From Cupriavidus necator A5-1 (lineage in GTDB: Bacteria > Pseudomonadota > Gammaproteobacteria > Burkholderiales > Burkholderiaceae), in NCBI RefSeq assembly GCF_000744095.1, contig NZ_JQLI01000008.1, positions 2,046,001-2,110,000 of the forward strand: DNA of 64,000 nucleotides. Reading direction: 5' to 3'. Below are positions 16,928-25,085 of this stretch, piece after piece (the first letter of the stretch is position 1; each line of letters starts with the position of its first letter). The notes beneath the pieces were generated by a model that saw nothing but the letters and a program-made list of their open reading frames with translations, did no database searches and had not been told where the DNA came from. Both the position numbers and the translations under genes were made by a program.

Positions 16928-17973
16928 ACGCCGAGGCCTCCAACCTTGCCATGCCCGGGCGCGATGCCGTGCGGCCACGCATTGCCGTGATCGGCACCGG
17001 CGGTACGTTCGCGATGCACGCCCGGCACCGCTTCGACTGGGTCGAGTACAGCGAGAGCGGCGTGGTCCATCCGATTGCGAAGCTGCTTGATGATCTCGGC
17101 AACCTTGGCGACGTGGCCGATGCGGTCGAACTGGTGCCCGTGCCGTTCCGGGCGCTGGGCAGCACCGGCATCACGCCGGCGGACTGGCTGGCGCTCGCCC
17201 GGCTGATCGGGGAAACCGCGCGGCGCGATCCGGGCCTGGCCGGCTTTGTGGTCACGCACGGCACCGCCACGCTGGAAGAGACGGCGTGGTTCCTCGACCT
17301 GGCGCTCACACTCGACCAGCCCGTGGTCATCACGGGCGCACAGCGTCCCGCGAACACGGCGGGCAGCGATGTGCCGGCCAACCTGCGGGCGGCGCTCGCG
17401 GTGGCGCAGTCCGATGCGGCGCGCGGCGCCGGCGTGCTTGTCGTGATGGACGGGCACATCTTCGCTGCCCGGGACGTCACCAAGGCTGCCAGCTTCGATC
17501 TCAATGCCTTCGAGGCGCCGCCGTTCGGCCCGCTCGGCCGCGTCGAGGCCAGCGGCGCGGTGACGATGCGGAGGTTGCCGGTCCGGCGCCGTGTATTCCT
17601 GCCGCCGGACCTGGCAAATATTGATGCATTGCCGCGGGTAGACATCGTCATGTCGTATGCCGGCGCCGATCGTACCGCGATCGATGCGCTGGTGGCTGCC
17701 GGCTGTGCGGGCCTTGTCAGCGGGGGCCTGCCGCCCGGCCGGCCGGCGAATGCGGAGGCGCAGGGCCTGGCCGACGCCGTGCGCGCCGGTACCACCGTGG
17801 TCCAGTCCACCCGCGCAGCGCGCGGCATGGTGCCGCCGCAGGCATTCCTGCGCGCCGCCGGCGTACTGGCCGGCGGCGATCTGTCGCCGCAGAAGCTGCG
17901 CATCCTGCTGATGCTGGCACTGACGCAGACCCGCGACCCCGTCCTGTTGCAGCAGTGGCTGCTGGAGAGTTGA
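16924..17973 (+). CDS. Asparaginase-family amidohydrolase with an altered active site
   Basis: A 349-residue protein of the bacterial asparaginase/glutaminase fold. The nucleophile motif is present (GTGGTFA, Thr28). The second threonine is present (Thr114 in THGTATLEET), and the TK motif lysine is Lys187 (ARDVTKAAS). However, the Asp that follows the second threonine in classical asparaginases (HGTDT) is Ala115. That Asp contacts the substrate amino group, so asparagine is an unlikely substrate. In an aromatic operon it may instead hydrolyse an amide or lactone intermediate. It is translationally coupled to the ferredoxin. No signal peptide is visible, so it is cytoplasmic. Confidence 0.85.
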   Translation: MNAEASNLAMPGRDAVRPRIAVIGTGGTFAMHARHRFDWVEYSESGVVHPIAKLLDDLGNLGDVADAVELVPVPFRALGSTGITPADWLALARLIGETARRDPGLAGFVVTHGTATLEETAWFLDLALTLDQPVVITGAQRPANTAGSDVPANLRAALAVAQSDAARGAGVLVVMDGHIFAARDVTKAASFDLNAFEAPPFGPLGRVEASGAVTMRRLPVRRRVFLPPDLANIDALPRVDIVMSYAGADRTAIDALVAAGCAGLVSGGLPPGRPANAEAQGLADAVRAGTTVVQSTRAARGMVPPQAFLRAAGVLAGGDLSPQKLRILLMLALTQTRDPVLLQQWLLES

Positions 17974-18121
17974 TCGATGGCGTCTACCGATATCTGCCTG
18001 TTCGCGCCATCTTCCGGCGACAGACAAACCGTGCTGGTTGCCGGCATCCGGCACCGGTCCGGAGTGTACGGCCGGATCTCGGCCACCCGCCTTGCCCCAC
18101 AACACAGAAAAGGAGACAGCG

Positions 18122-19036
18122 ATGTCCGAACTCGATATCCATCAACTGCTCGATCTGGTGAATACCCGCCAGGTGGAACCCGGCGACGAACGCGTGCGCG
18201 CCATTACCGCGCGCATTGTCGGGGACCTGTTCCAGACCATCGACGAATTTGACGTGAACCCCGACGAATTCTGGGCCGCCACAAAGTGGCTGACCCGGTT
18301 GGGCCAGGCCGACATGATCGGCCTCATCACCGCCGGCCTGGGCTTCGACCGGCTGCTCGATATCCGCGAGGACGAGGCCGACCGCGCAGCCCGGCGCGCG
18401 CTGGGTACGCCGCGCGCGATCGAAGGCCCGCTCTATATTGCCGGCGCGCCGCTGCACCAGCACGAGGTGAAGCTCGATGAAGGCAACGAAGGGAAGGGCC
18501 AGCCGCTGGTAATGGAGGGCCGCGTGCTCGACGTGCACGGCAATCCTGTCGCGAACGCGCTGGTCGATGTCTGGCATTGCAACGAGCTGGGCCGTTACTC
18601 TCATTTCGACCCGGACCAGCCGGACTATAACCTGCGCCGGCGCATCCAGACCAACGCCGAGGGCGCCTACCGGTTCCGCAGCTTTCTCCCGCCGGGCTAC
18701 GCCATTCCGCCGAACAGCCCCGTCTCGGAACTGTTTTCACTGCTCGGCCGCCATGGGAACCGCCCGGCCCACGTCCATTTCCTGGTCTCCGGTGCGGGCA
18801 AGCGTGCCTTGACCACGCAGATCAATATTCCGGGCGACACGTTCCTGGACGACGATTTTGCGTTTGCCACCCGGGATGGCCTGGTGGTTGCGCTGGAACC
18901 CGTGCAAAGTGCAGCGGGCTACGAGTCGCTCGGCGTGGATAGACCCTTCACCCGCGTTCGCTTCGATTTCCGCTTGCAGGACGCGCTGAGCGAGGACGAA
19001 GCCACGCCCGCCAGCCGCTATGACAGGGCCGCATGA
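18122..19036 (+). CDS. Intradiol ring-cleavage dioxygenase (catechol / hydroxyquinol 1,2-dioxygenase type)
   Basis: A 304-residue non-haem Fe(III) dioxygenase that opens a catechol-type ring between the hydroxyls to a muconate. All four iron ligands are visible: Tyr159 (GRYSHFD), Tyr193 (PPGYAIPP), His217 and His219 (RPAHVHF). An N-terminal helical dimerisation domain (about 1-100) is typical of catechol and hydroxyquinol 1,2-dioxygenases. The ATG at 18122 follows AAAAGGAGA. It lies 148 bp after the asparaginase gene on the same strand, so it is probably the ring-cleavage step for the diol produced by the Rieske oxygenase. Catechol and hydroxyquinol cannot be separated by eye. Confidence 0.93.
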   Translation: MSELDIHQLLDLVNTRQVEPGDERVRAITARIVGDLFQTIDEFDVNPDEFWAATKWLTRLGQADMIGLITAGLGFDRLLDIREDEADRAARRALGTPRAIEGPLYIAGAPLHQHEVKLDEGNEGKGQPLVMEGRVLDVHGNPVANALVDVWHCNELGRYSHFDPDQPDYNLRRRIQTNAEGAYRFRSFLPPGYAIPPNSPVSELFSLLGRHGNRPAHVHFLVSGAGKRALTTQINIPGDTFLDDDFAFATRDGLVVALEPVQSAAGYESLGVDRPFTRVRFDFRLQDALSEDEATPASRYDRAA

Positions 19037-19141
19037 TCCGCGCCTGTCAGCGGCGATTTCGAGACAGGCACACACGCCGCCAGCCCTTGGCCTCTGGTAG
19101 CAAAGCCTAGGCCGCAGAACCGAGAAACGGGGAAATGCAAA

Positions 19142-20236
19142 TTGACTAACTACGGGCGAACGTTACTTGCTGCTCTTTTGGCGGCCCCAGGGATGGCCGC
19201 TGCGCAATCGGTCACGATTTACGGTGTGTTCGATACCGGCGTGGAATACGTGAACAATATTGGCGCATCCAAGAGTAGCGTCGTTCGTATGCCAGGTCTG
19301 ACAGGTACGGTGCCGTCTCGGTGGGGCCTCCGGGGGAGCGAAGACCTCGGCGGTGGGCTGAAAAGCATCTTTGTGCTGGAGTCCGGCTTCGCTCCGGATT
19401 CCGGCGTGTCCAACCAGGGTGGTCGCCTGTTCGGCCGGCAAGCGCTGGCAGGCCTGTCGGGCAACTGGGGCCAGGTTGCGTTCGGCCGACAGTACACGAT
19501 GCTGTTCTGGGCCATGCTCGATCCGGACATCCTTGGGCCGAACGTCTACGGATCCGCTTCCCTGGATAGCTATATACCCAATACGCGTGCCGACAACGCG
19601 ATTTCCTACAAGGGCACGTTTGGCGGCCTGACGTTGGGCGCAACCTATAGCTTCGGCCGTGACACGGTCAACGCCGGGCCGAGTCCCTCGGGCGCCAATT
19701 GCGCTGGCGAGAACGCAGCCGATCCGCGGGCCTGCCGGGAATGGTCTGCACTGCTGCAATACAGCACCGACTGGTGGGGCGTTGCAGCGGCCTACGATTC
19801 GCTGCGCGGTGGTCCCGGCGCGTTCGGCGGCCTGACCAGGAGCAGCTTCACGGACGATCGCCTTTCGCTCAATGGCTACATGATTCTCGCCAGGGCCAAG
19901 CTGGGCCTGGGTTGGCTGCGCCGCGACAACGATGCCAGCACCACCCCCCGCAGCGATCTCTGGTATGCCGGCGCCGCCTACGACATCACGCCAGCGTTCA
20001 CCCTCGCCGGCCAGATCTATTACCAGAGGTTTCACCACAGCGACAACAAGGCCATGCTGTACGCAGTGCGCGGCAGCTACGCCTTCTCCAGGCGCACGTC
20101 GGTGTACGCCACCGCCGGCTTCATCGACAATAGCGGGCAGCTTGCCAATTCGGTCAGCGGCGGGCAAACCGGTGCCAGTCCCGCACCCGGCGGCAATCAG
20201 TTCGGCACAATGATCGGCCTCAAGCACGTCTTCTAG
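19142..20236 (+). CDS. General outer-membrane porin with TTG start
   Basis: A 364-residue trimeric-porin protein. The signal peptide (about 1-21, ending GMAAAQ) runs into the diagnostic SVTIYGVFDTGVEYVNN strand. SSVVRMPGL, SRWGLRGSEDLGGGL and the terminal GTMIGLKHVF, ending in phenylalanine, fit the Burkholderia/Bordetella porin family. No in-frame ATG precedes the signal sequence; TTG at 19142, after GGGGAAATGCAAA, is the only sensible start. It probably admits the pathway substrate. It overlaps the convergent TetR gene by 4 bp at the stop codons. Confidence 0.9.
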   Translation: MTNYGRTLLAALLAAPGMAAAQSVTIYGVFDTGVEYVNNIGASKSSVVRMPGLTGTVPSRWGLRGSEDLGGGLKSIFVLESGFAPDSGVSNQGGRLFGRQALAGLSGNWGQVAFGRQYTMLFWAMLDPDILGPNVYGSASLDSYIPNTRADNAISYKGTFGGLTLGATYSFGRDTVNAGPSPSGANCAGENAADPRACREWSALLQYSTDWWGVAAAYDSLRGGPGAFGGLTRSSFTDDRLSLNGYMILARAKLGLGWLRRDNDASTTPRSDLWYAGAAYDITPAFTLAGQIYYQRFHHSDNKAMLYAVRGSYAFSRRTSVYATAGFIDNSGQLANSVSGGQTGASPAPGGNQFGTMIGLKHVF

Positions 20237-20883
20237 ACGCTGCGATTTCGGGTGGCCGCATCGACGGGCCCCTTGCGTCCGTCTGGCGGGGGATGGGATG
20301 CCGCCGGGGCCTCCGTGCCCAGCAACAGGTCGGTCATCAATGTCGCGATCGCTTCCAGGTCCCGGATATCGCCAATGCGGCTGTTGATCGCAAAACCGTC
20401 GTGGGCCATCCATAGTACGTGCGCCAGAAGCCGGTCCGCCGCCAGATGCGCCCGCTCCGGAGGAAGGCTGTCCAGGATCATTTCGGTCACCAGCGTTTCG
20501 CATTGATCCAGCAGGTTATTCGGCTTCTGGGTATCCCGGGGAGCGCTGGCGAGCGCTTCGATCAGCGCGTTGGCGAACGCCTGGTCCGCGGAGGGGATGT
20601 CGCCCCAAAGGCCGACAAGGATCCGCCGCAGGCGCTGGCGGGGCGTTGGAAGCGCCTCCACCTCTTCCCGCAATGCCCGTATCTTTTCTTGTAGCCACGG
20701 CGAGTAGATCGCGTAGAAGATCAGCAGTTTGGCGTCGAAATAGACGTACAGGTTGGCCACCGTCGTGCCCGCGGCGCGCGCGATGTCCGACATGGTCGTT
20801 GCCGTATAGCCCTTGCGGCAAAACAGGCCGAATGCGGCCGCGAGGATGGCATCTCGCTTCTCCGCCTTCTTCACTTGTGGCAT
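20233..20883 (-). CDS. TetR-family repressor (twin 2)
   Basis: A 216-residue paralogue of the regulator at 11324-11977, alignable end to end without gaps through about 190 residues. Shared segments include MPQVKK, LFCRKGYTATTMS, ANLYVYFD, KLLIFY, VGLWGDIP, SLPPERAHLA and DGFAINSRIGD. The recognition helix differs only at single positions. It is divergent from the PyrK-like gene. An upstream extension of 43 codons is rejected because MPQVKK matches the start of the twin. It probably binds the same operator type at 21039 and perhaps also at 12158. Confidence 0.93.
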   Translation of the reverse strand: MPQVKKAEKRDAILAAAFGLFCRKGYTATTMSDIARAAGTTVANLYVYFDAKLLIFYAIYSPWLQEKIRALREEVEALPTPRQRLRRILVGLWGDIPSADQAFANALIEALASAPRDTQKPNNLLDQCETLVTEMILDSLPPERAHLAADRLLAHVLWMAHDGFAINSRIGDIRDLEAIATLMTDLLLGTEAPAASHPPPDGRKGPVDAATRNRSV

Positions 20884-21023
20884 GTCGTGATCTCTCCGTC
20901 TGCCGGCATCCAATCTGGCCAGCTCAACTGGCACCATGATACGCCATCGATATTCGTTATTGCGCTGATTGACGCATAAGGTTGCGTGGCCGGCTCGCGA
21001 ATCAAGCCACATGACAACCTTCC

Positions 21024-21052
21024 TTGACTTTCCAGATGTCGAAAAATAGAAT
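21024..21052 (+). promoter_or_regulatory. Promoter of the PyrK/PyrD-like operon
   Basis: TTGACT (21024-21029) and TAGAAT (21047-21052) with 17 bp spacing, 57 bp upstream of the ATG at 21109. It closely resembles the promoter of the Rieske operon. Confidence 0.7.
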
Positions 21053-21068
21053 TACATTCGTTATTCGA
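21039..21068. promoter_or_regulatory. Putative TetR operator (copy 2)
   Basis: A 30 bp site with arms TCGAAAAATA and TTATTCGA and core GAATTACATTC. It matches the site at 12158-12186 at all but a few positions, with a 1 bp length difference in the A run, and covers the -10 box. Confidence 0.65.
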
Positions 21069-21108
21069 TGCGACGGAGCCATCGAGGTGGCGAGGAGGAG
21101 GAAGCAGG

Positions 21109-21984
21109 ATGCTAGAAGACGTTGTCGATGCAACGCCGTGCTGCCAGTCGGCGCGGCATGGTGCGCAAGCGCCGCAATTCGCGGTGGCAGAGAATCTTTG
21201 CCGGGTGGTCAGCAACCAGTGGGTGAACGACGAATACAAGCATCTTGTCGTGGAAGCGCCCGAGGTCGCGTTGCGCGCGCTGCCAGGGCAGTTCTTCCAT
21301 TTGGCCTGTCCGCCGGACCAGCACGGTGCCGCCTTGCTGCGCAGGCCCATGAGCCTGTACAGGGTGTCGCCGGGCGACGGGACGGTCGAGTTCCTGTACA
21401 AGGTCCAGGGCCTGGGTACGCGCGGTCTTGCTCAGTTGGGTGCCGGAGATACGCTGGACGCGCTGGGACCGGTGGGCCGCGGGTTCGCCTTGCCTGCCGG
21501 CGCCCGGCACATCCTGCTGCTGGCCCGTGGCGTGGGACTGGCGACCTTGACGCCGCTGGCAGACCTGGCGCGCAGCCAGGGAGTGTCGGTCACCGCTGTG
21601 CTGAGCGTCAGGTCTGCGGGGCTGGTCATGTCGGCGGACTATCTCAGGGAGGCCGGCGCGAACGTGCTCATCGTGACGGACGAGGACGGCACCAGCCAGG
21701 TAGAGCATGTCGAGGCCTTGCTGCGCAGCACGCACGCGACGCGCAGGCTGGATTACGTGGCCACTTGCGGCTCGAACCGTCTGCTGCAGTTGCTCCAGCG
21801 GGTTGCCGCCGATCTCGAGATCCCGGGACAGATCGCTCTCGAGCAGCATATGGGCTGCGCATTGGGCGCCTGCTTTGCCTGCGTCCGGCCGTTCCGCAAG
21901 CAGGCGGACACGCAGGATCTCACCTATCGCAGGGTCTGTTGGGACGGCCCGGTGTTTGACCTTCAGGAGACGGTATCGTGGTAG
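21109..21984 (+). CDS. PyrK-like electron-transfer subunit (FAD and [2Fe-2S])
   Basis: A 291-residue reductase of the dihydroorotate dehydrogenase electron-transfer type. It has an FAD-binding barrel (about 25-125, with RPMSLYRVSP), a nucleotide domain (about 135-250, HILLLARGVGLATLTPLADL) and a C-terminal [2Fe-2S] site: MGCALGACFAC followed by a fourth Cys in RRVCWDG. This links NAD(H) to a partner flavoenzyme, here the PyrD-like protein encoded 7 bp overlapping downstream. Betaproteobacterial pyrimidine synthesis normally uses the quinone-linked class 2 enzyme, so this pair is probably catabolic. The ATG follows AGGAGGAGG. The first 20 residues have extra cysteines (CC at 11-12) not typical of the family. 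Confidence 0.88.
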   Translation: MLEDVVDATPCCQSARHGAQAPQFAVAENLCRVVSNQWVNDEYKHLVVEAPEVALRALPGQFFHLACPPDQHGAALLRRPMSLYRVSPGDGTVEFLYKVQGLGTRGLAQLGAGDTLDALGPVGRGFALPAGARHILLLARGVGLATLTPLADLARSQGVSVTAVLSVRSAGLVMSADYLREAGANVLIVTDEDGTSQVEHVEALLRSTHATRRLDYVATCGSNRLLQLLQRVAADLEIPGQIALEQHMGCALGACFACVRPFRKQADTQDLTYRRVCWDGPVFDLQETVSW

Positions 21985-22916
21985 ATCTCAGTGTGCAAAT
22001 TGGCTCGCTCAGGTTGCAGAATCCGGTCATGCCGGCGTCCGGCACGTTTGCCGAAGGCCTGGCCGATGTGTTCGACCTGAACCGGCTTGGCGCCATCGTG
22101 ACCAAGACGATCACCGACGACTTGCGGGAAGGCAATCCGCCGCCTCGCGTGGCGGAATTCAAGGACGCGACGTTGTTCTCCATCGGTATCCCGAGCAAGG
22201 GCGGGGACTACTACCTGAACGAGACGGTGCCTTTCTATCGGCCATACCAGTCGCCGCTGGTCGCCAGTATCTCGGCGAACACGGTGGAAGACTTTGGCAG
22301 GCTCGCGCGCAAGCTGTCCGTACCGGGCGTGGCGGCGATCGAGGCCAATGTGTCCTGTCCGAACCTAAAGAAGGACGGGCAGGCCTTCGGCATGGATCCC
22401 GATGCAACCTTCCAGGTGGTTCGCGCAATGAAGGCCGCCTCCGATCTGCCGGTCTGGCCCAAGATGACACCCAATGCGGGCAACGTCGTGGAAGTTGCAC
22501 TGGCGGCCCAGGCCGCCGGCGCGGACGCGCTTGTCGTCAGCAATGCCATCCTGGCCATGGCGATCGATGTGGAGACGCGCCGTCCCCGCGTTGCCAACCT
22601 GATGGGCGGCCTGACAGGACCGGCCACGAAGCCGATCATGCTGCGTATCGCCTATCAGTGCGCGCAGGCGGTGTCGATTCCGGTGATCGGATGCGGCGGT
22701 ATCACGACAGCGGAGGACGCCATCGAGTTCCTGCTCGCGGGCGCGACTGCTGTGCAGGTGGGCACAGCCAATTTCCTCTCTCCACAAACGATGCCCAACG
22801 TCATCGACGGCATCGAGGCGTATTGCGAGCGCAAGGGGATCGCGCGGCTGCGCGACCTCATCGGTGCTGTGGAGTTGTTTGATGCGCCTGCCATTGCGGC
22901 CGGGGCAGGGCACTGA
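21978..22916 (+). CDS. Class 1B dihydroorotate dehydrogenase-like flavoenzyme
   Basis: A 312-residue FMN TIM-barrel enzyme. The catalytic-base cysteine of class 1 enzymes is present (Cys127 in NVSCPN), followed by the class-1B-like GQAFGMD. Also conserved are KMTPN, VVSNAI, VIGCGGI and VQVGTANF. The region after residue 50 (PPPRVAEFKDATLFSIGIPSKGG) departs from biosynthetic PyrD, where an IGLQNPG motif is usual, so the substrate is likely not dihydroorotate. It starts with GTG after CAGGAG and overlaps the PyrK-like gene. It may dehydrogenate or reduce a cyclic intermediate of the neighbouring aromatic pathway; this is inference. Confidence 0.88.
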   Translation: MVDLSVQIGSLRLQNPVMPASGTFAEGLADVFDLNRLGAIVTKTITDDLREGNPPPRVAEFKDATLFSIGIPSKGGDYYLNETVPFYRPYQSPLVASISANTVEDFGRLARKLSVPGVAAIEANVSCPNLKKDGQAFGMDPDATFQVVRAMKAASDLPVWPKMTPNAGNVVEVALAAQAAGADALVVSNAILAMAIDVETRRPRVANLMGGLTGPATKPIMLRIAYQCAQAVSIPVIGCGGITTAEDAIEFLLAGATAVQVGTANFLSPQTMPNVIDGIEAYCERKGIARLRDLIGAVELFDAPAIAAGAGH

Positions 22917-22942
22917 GCGGCACGGCACGAAGGAGACAATAC

Positions 22943-23641
22943 ATGCAATTTTCCTATCTCGTCACTTTCGAGAGCACCGATCCGGCTGCCCATATCGGGG
23001 CGGAGGATTTCCAGCGGGTTGCCGACATTGTCAGGGGCACACCACAGTTGCGCCGCGCACGACTCTATACGCCCGAGAGCGCGAAGGACTACTACACGGA
23101 TGATGGCCCGTCACCGCCATTCGCGATGCAGCTGGATTTCGACACCCTGGCGGCGCTGGAAGCCGCCATCGCCACGGATGGCCACCTGCAGGCCGTGGCG
23201 AGGCTTCCGCTGCCCCGCCTGCAAGGGTGCACGGTCACGCAACAGGTGATGGCCCGGCGTCCGTTTCCCGTCGAGGATCCCGTCGTTCGGACGCCCACCG
23301 GCAACGTGCCGTGCAGCTTCCTGGTCCATTATCCCGGGCATGCCGACGATTTCGATGCGTGGCTGAACTACTATCTGTCCCACCATCCGCAAATCATGCG
23401 CTTCTTTCCGGGGGTACGCGAAATCGAGATCTTCACGCGGGTGGACTGGGTGGATGCGATGCCGTGGAAGCGGGTTCACTACATGCAGCGGAACAAGCTG
23501 GCCTTCGACAGCGCCGCTGCCATCACCGCGGCGATGAATTCTCCTGTTCGGCATGACATGCGCGCGGACTTCGAGAATTTCCCCCGATTCCATGGCAGCA
23601 ACGTGCACTTCCCGATGGCAACGTACACTTACACGTCTTGA
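22943..23641 (+). CDS. EthD-like two-domain protein
   Basis: A 232-residue protein that looks like two tandem dimeric alpha/beta-barrel (EthD/ABM) halves: about 1-100 (MQFSYLVTFESTDP opening) and about 120-230 (CSFLVHYPGHADDF opening, LNYYLSHHPQIMRFFPGVREIEIF). Such domains often bind or isomerise aromatic or polyketide-like intermediates without a cofactor. It lies 26 bp after the PyrD-like stop, with an AAGGAG site before the ATG, so it belongs to the second TetR-controlled unit. The family call is from fold pattern only. Confidence 0.68.
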   Translation: MQFSYLVTFESTDPAAHIGAEDFQRVADIVRGTPQLRRARLYTPESAKDYYTDDGPSPPFAMQLDFDTLAALEAAIATDGHLQAVARLPLPRLQGCTVTQQVMARRPFPVEDPVVRTPTGNVPCSFLVHYPGHADDFDAWLNYYLSHHPQIMRFFPGVREIEIFTRVDWVDAMPWKRVHYMQRNKLAFDSAAAITAAMNSPVRHDMRADFENFPRFHGSNVHFPMATYTYTS

Positions 23642-23738
23642 TTCCGGGAAGGCGAGCAAACAGGGATGCGACGACTTACCCTTCAGCGGGGCCTGCCCGA
23701 TCTCGATGGAGCCGATGCCATAGACGGCGGTGGCCCCG

Positions 23739-24263
23739 TCAATAAGGCGGGTTGACCACGATGTACTGCGATCCCTGCGCCTGGTACCAGGTACTGCCGC
23801 ATTGCTGGTAGACCATTCCGCCATAGTTGACCGGAACGCAGCTAGGTGGAACGGAGCGAACCATGGAGCCCACCACTGCCGAGGTCATAGCAACTGTGGC
23901 GGTGACCGCAGCAGCCGCTGCCACCGGGTGGTAGTCGTTATCCCAACCGTTGCAGCACCCACCGCCTTCGACGTTCACGTTGACGTTCCGGTTCGAATTG
24001 ACGTTGACGTTCCTGCTGGTATTGACGCTGTTGACGCTGGTACTGCGTACGTTGTTGGTACGGGCATCCGCGCGTTGGTTGTCCACTTGGCGGCTTGTTG
24101 CGCCGCCACCAGCGCGGGCTCCGCCGGCTTGTGCGCCAGCCGCATGGCCTCCGCCCGCTCTCCCGCCTTCGCGGGCAGCTTCAGCTGTCGGCGCGAAGCC
24201 GGAAGCCCCGAAGACGAGCACGGCCAGGGGCACCGCGAACTGCTTGCCGAATGCGTTTCTCAT
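23739..24263 (-). CDS. Exported Asn/Val-repeat protein with conserved YQQCG tail
   Basis: A 174-residue protein with a signal peptide (about 1-29, ending PTAEAAR). A Gly/Ala-rich stretch (30-55) is followed by a low-complexity block of alternating Asn and Val (about 75-100, NVNVNSNRNVNVNV), a hydrophobic stretch (about 112-135) and a C-terminal motif, NYGGMVYQQCGSTWYQ. The tail resembles small uncharacterised envelope proteins of the DUF6515 kind. It lies 12 bp downstream of a lipoprotein gene on the same strand, so the two are probably co-expressed. The function is unknown. Confidence 0.75.
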   Translation of the reverse strand: MRNAFGKQFAVPLAVLVFGASGFAPTAEAAREGGRAGGGHAAGAQAGGARAGGGATSRQVDNQRADARTNNVRSTSVNSVNTSRNVNVNSNRNVNVNVEGGGCCNGWDNDYHPVAAAAAVTATVAMTSAVVGSMVRSVPPSCVPVNYGGMVYQQCGSTWYQAQGSQYIVVNPPY

Positions 24264-24275
24264 GGCGGTGCTCCT

Positions 24276-25085
24276 TTACTGGTTCTTCAGTGGAACAAAT
24301 TCTGCCTCCCGCGCGCCGGCGGGTGGCGTGAACGCGAACAGGGAATCCCTCAGCTTCGGATTCACGTTCCACTTGAGTAGCGTGACCGATTGCGGACGGG
24401 CCTCGTCGGCGCGATTGGTAATGACCAGCTTGCGCGGCAGCGGCCGGCCGCCGCTGGCGATCCAGATCTGCCAGTCGATCTGACCTTGGCGGAAGGCATA
24501 GTGATCGCAGAGTTCGCCGCCAATGATGTCCTGGCCGGCATTCATTGCCGATTCCAATCTGTCGAGCGGCGCGTCAGGCGTGCCCCAGAGGAACAGGTCA
24601 GCAGACGGAATCTCGACGCCGAACCGGTCCCTCAGCCGGGCCACGAGAATGCCAAGATTTTCGGTGAATCCTGCCTTCGAGTAGTACTTCTGCTGCGGCA
24701 CATAAAGCGTGACCGTCTTGCCGTCGTAGATCAGGTCGCGCTGGGAGCGTGCGCTGCGCATCTGGGCACGCAGCTTGTTTGGTCGCTGGACATCGAGATC
24801 CGCCGTTGCTGTGTGCTGCAGTTTCTGGCCGTCTGTCAGCACCCTCTCTCCGGACAGTTCGACGAAGACCTCGAACTGCTTCAGCGACTGCAAGTAGGCA
24901 CCCATGTCCTTCAGCGCCTGGACGGCTGCCTGGTCGACCGCCTTTGCATCCGGTTGCGCAGCACTAGGGGCAGGGGCGGCAGACGCCATCTGTGGCGGCG
25001 CGGTGGAACCGGGCGCCGTTGGAGGCGAACTACTGCAGGCCGCGAGCGATACAACGAGCAAGCTCAAGAGTGGTATGCGTGGCAT
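24276..25085 (-). CDS. DUF2092-type periplasmic lipoprotein
   Basis: A 269-residue protein with a lipobox (LVVSLAACSS, Cys at about 17) and a Pro/Ala/Ser linker to residue 50. The rest is LolA-like, with the DUF2092 landmarks YDGKTVTLYVPQQKYYSKA near 120 and LFLWG near 166. These proteins resemble lipoprotein carriers, but their role is not established. It is encoded upstream of the Asn/Val-repeat protein with only a 12 bp gap, suggesting a joint envelope task. Confidence 0.85.
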   Translation of the reverse strand: MPRIPLLSLLVVSLAACSSSPPTAPGSTAPPQMASAAPAPSAAQPDAKAVDQAAVQALKDMGAYLQSLKQFEVFVELSGERVLTDGQKLQHTATADLDVQRPNKLRAQMRSARSQRDLIYDGKTVTLYVPQQKYYSKAGFTENLGILVARLRDRFGVEIPSADLFLWGTPDAPLDRLESAMNAGQDIIGGELCDHYAFRQGQIDWQIWIASGGRPLPRKLVITNRADEARPQSVTLLKWNVNPKLRDSLFAFTPPAGAREAEFVPLKNQ

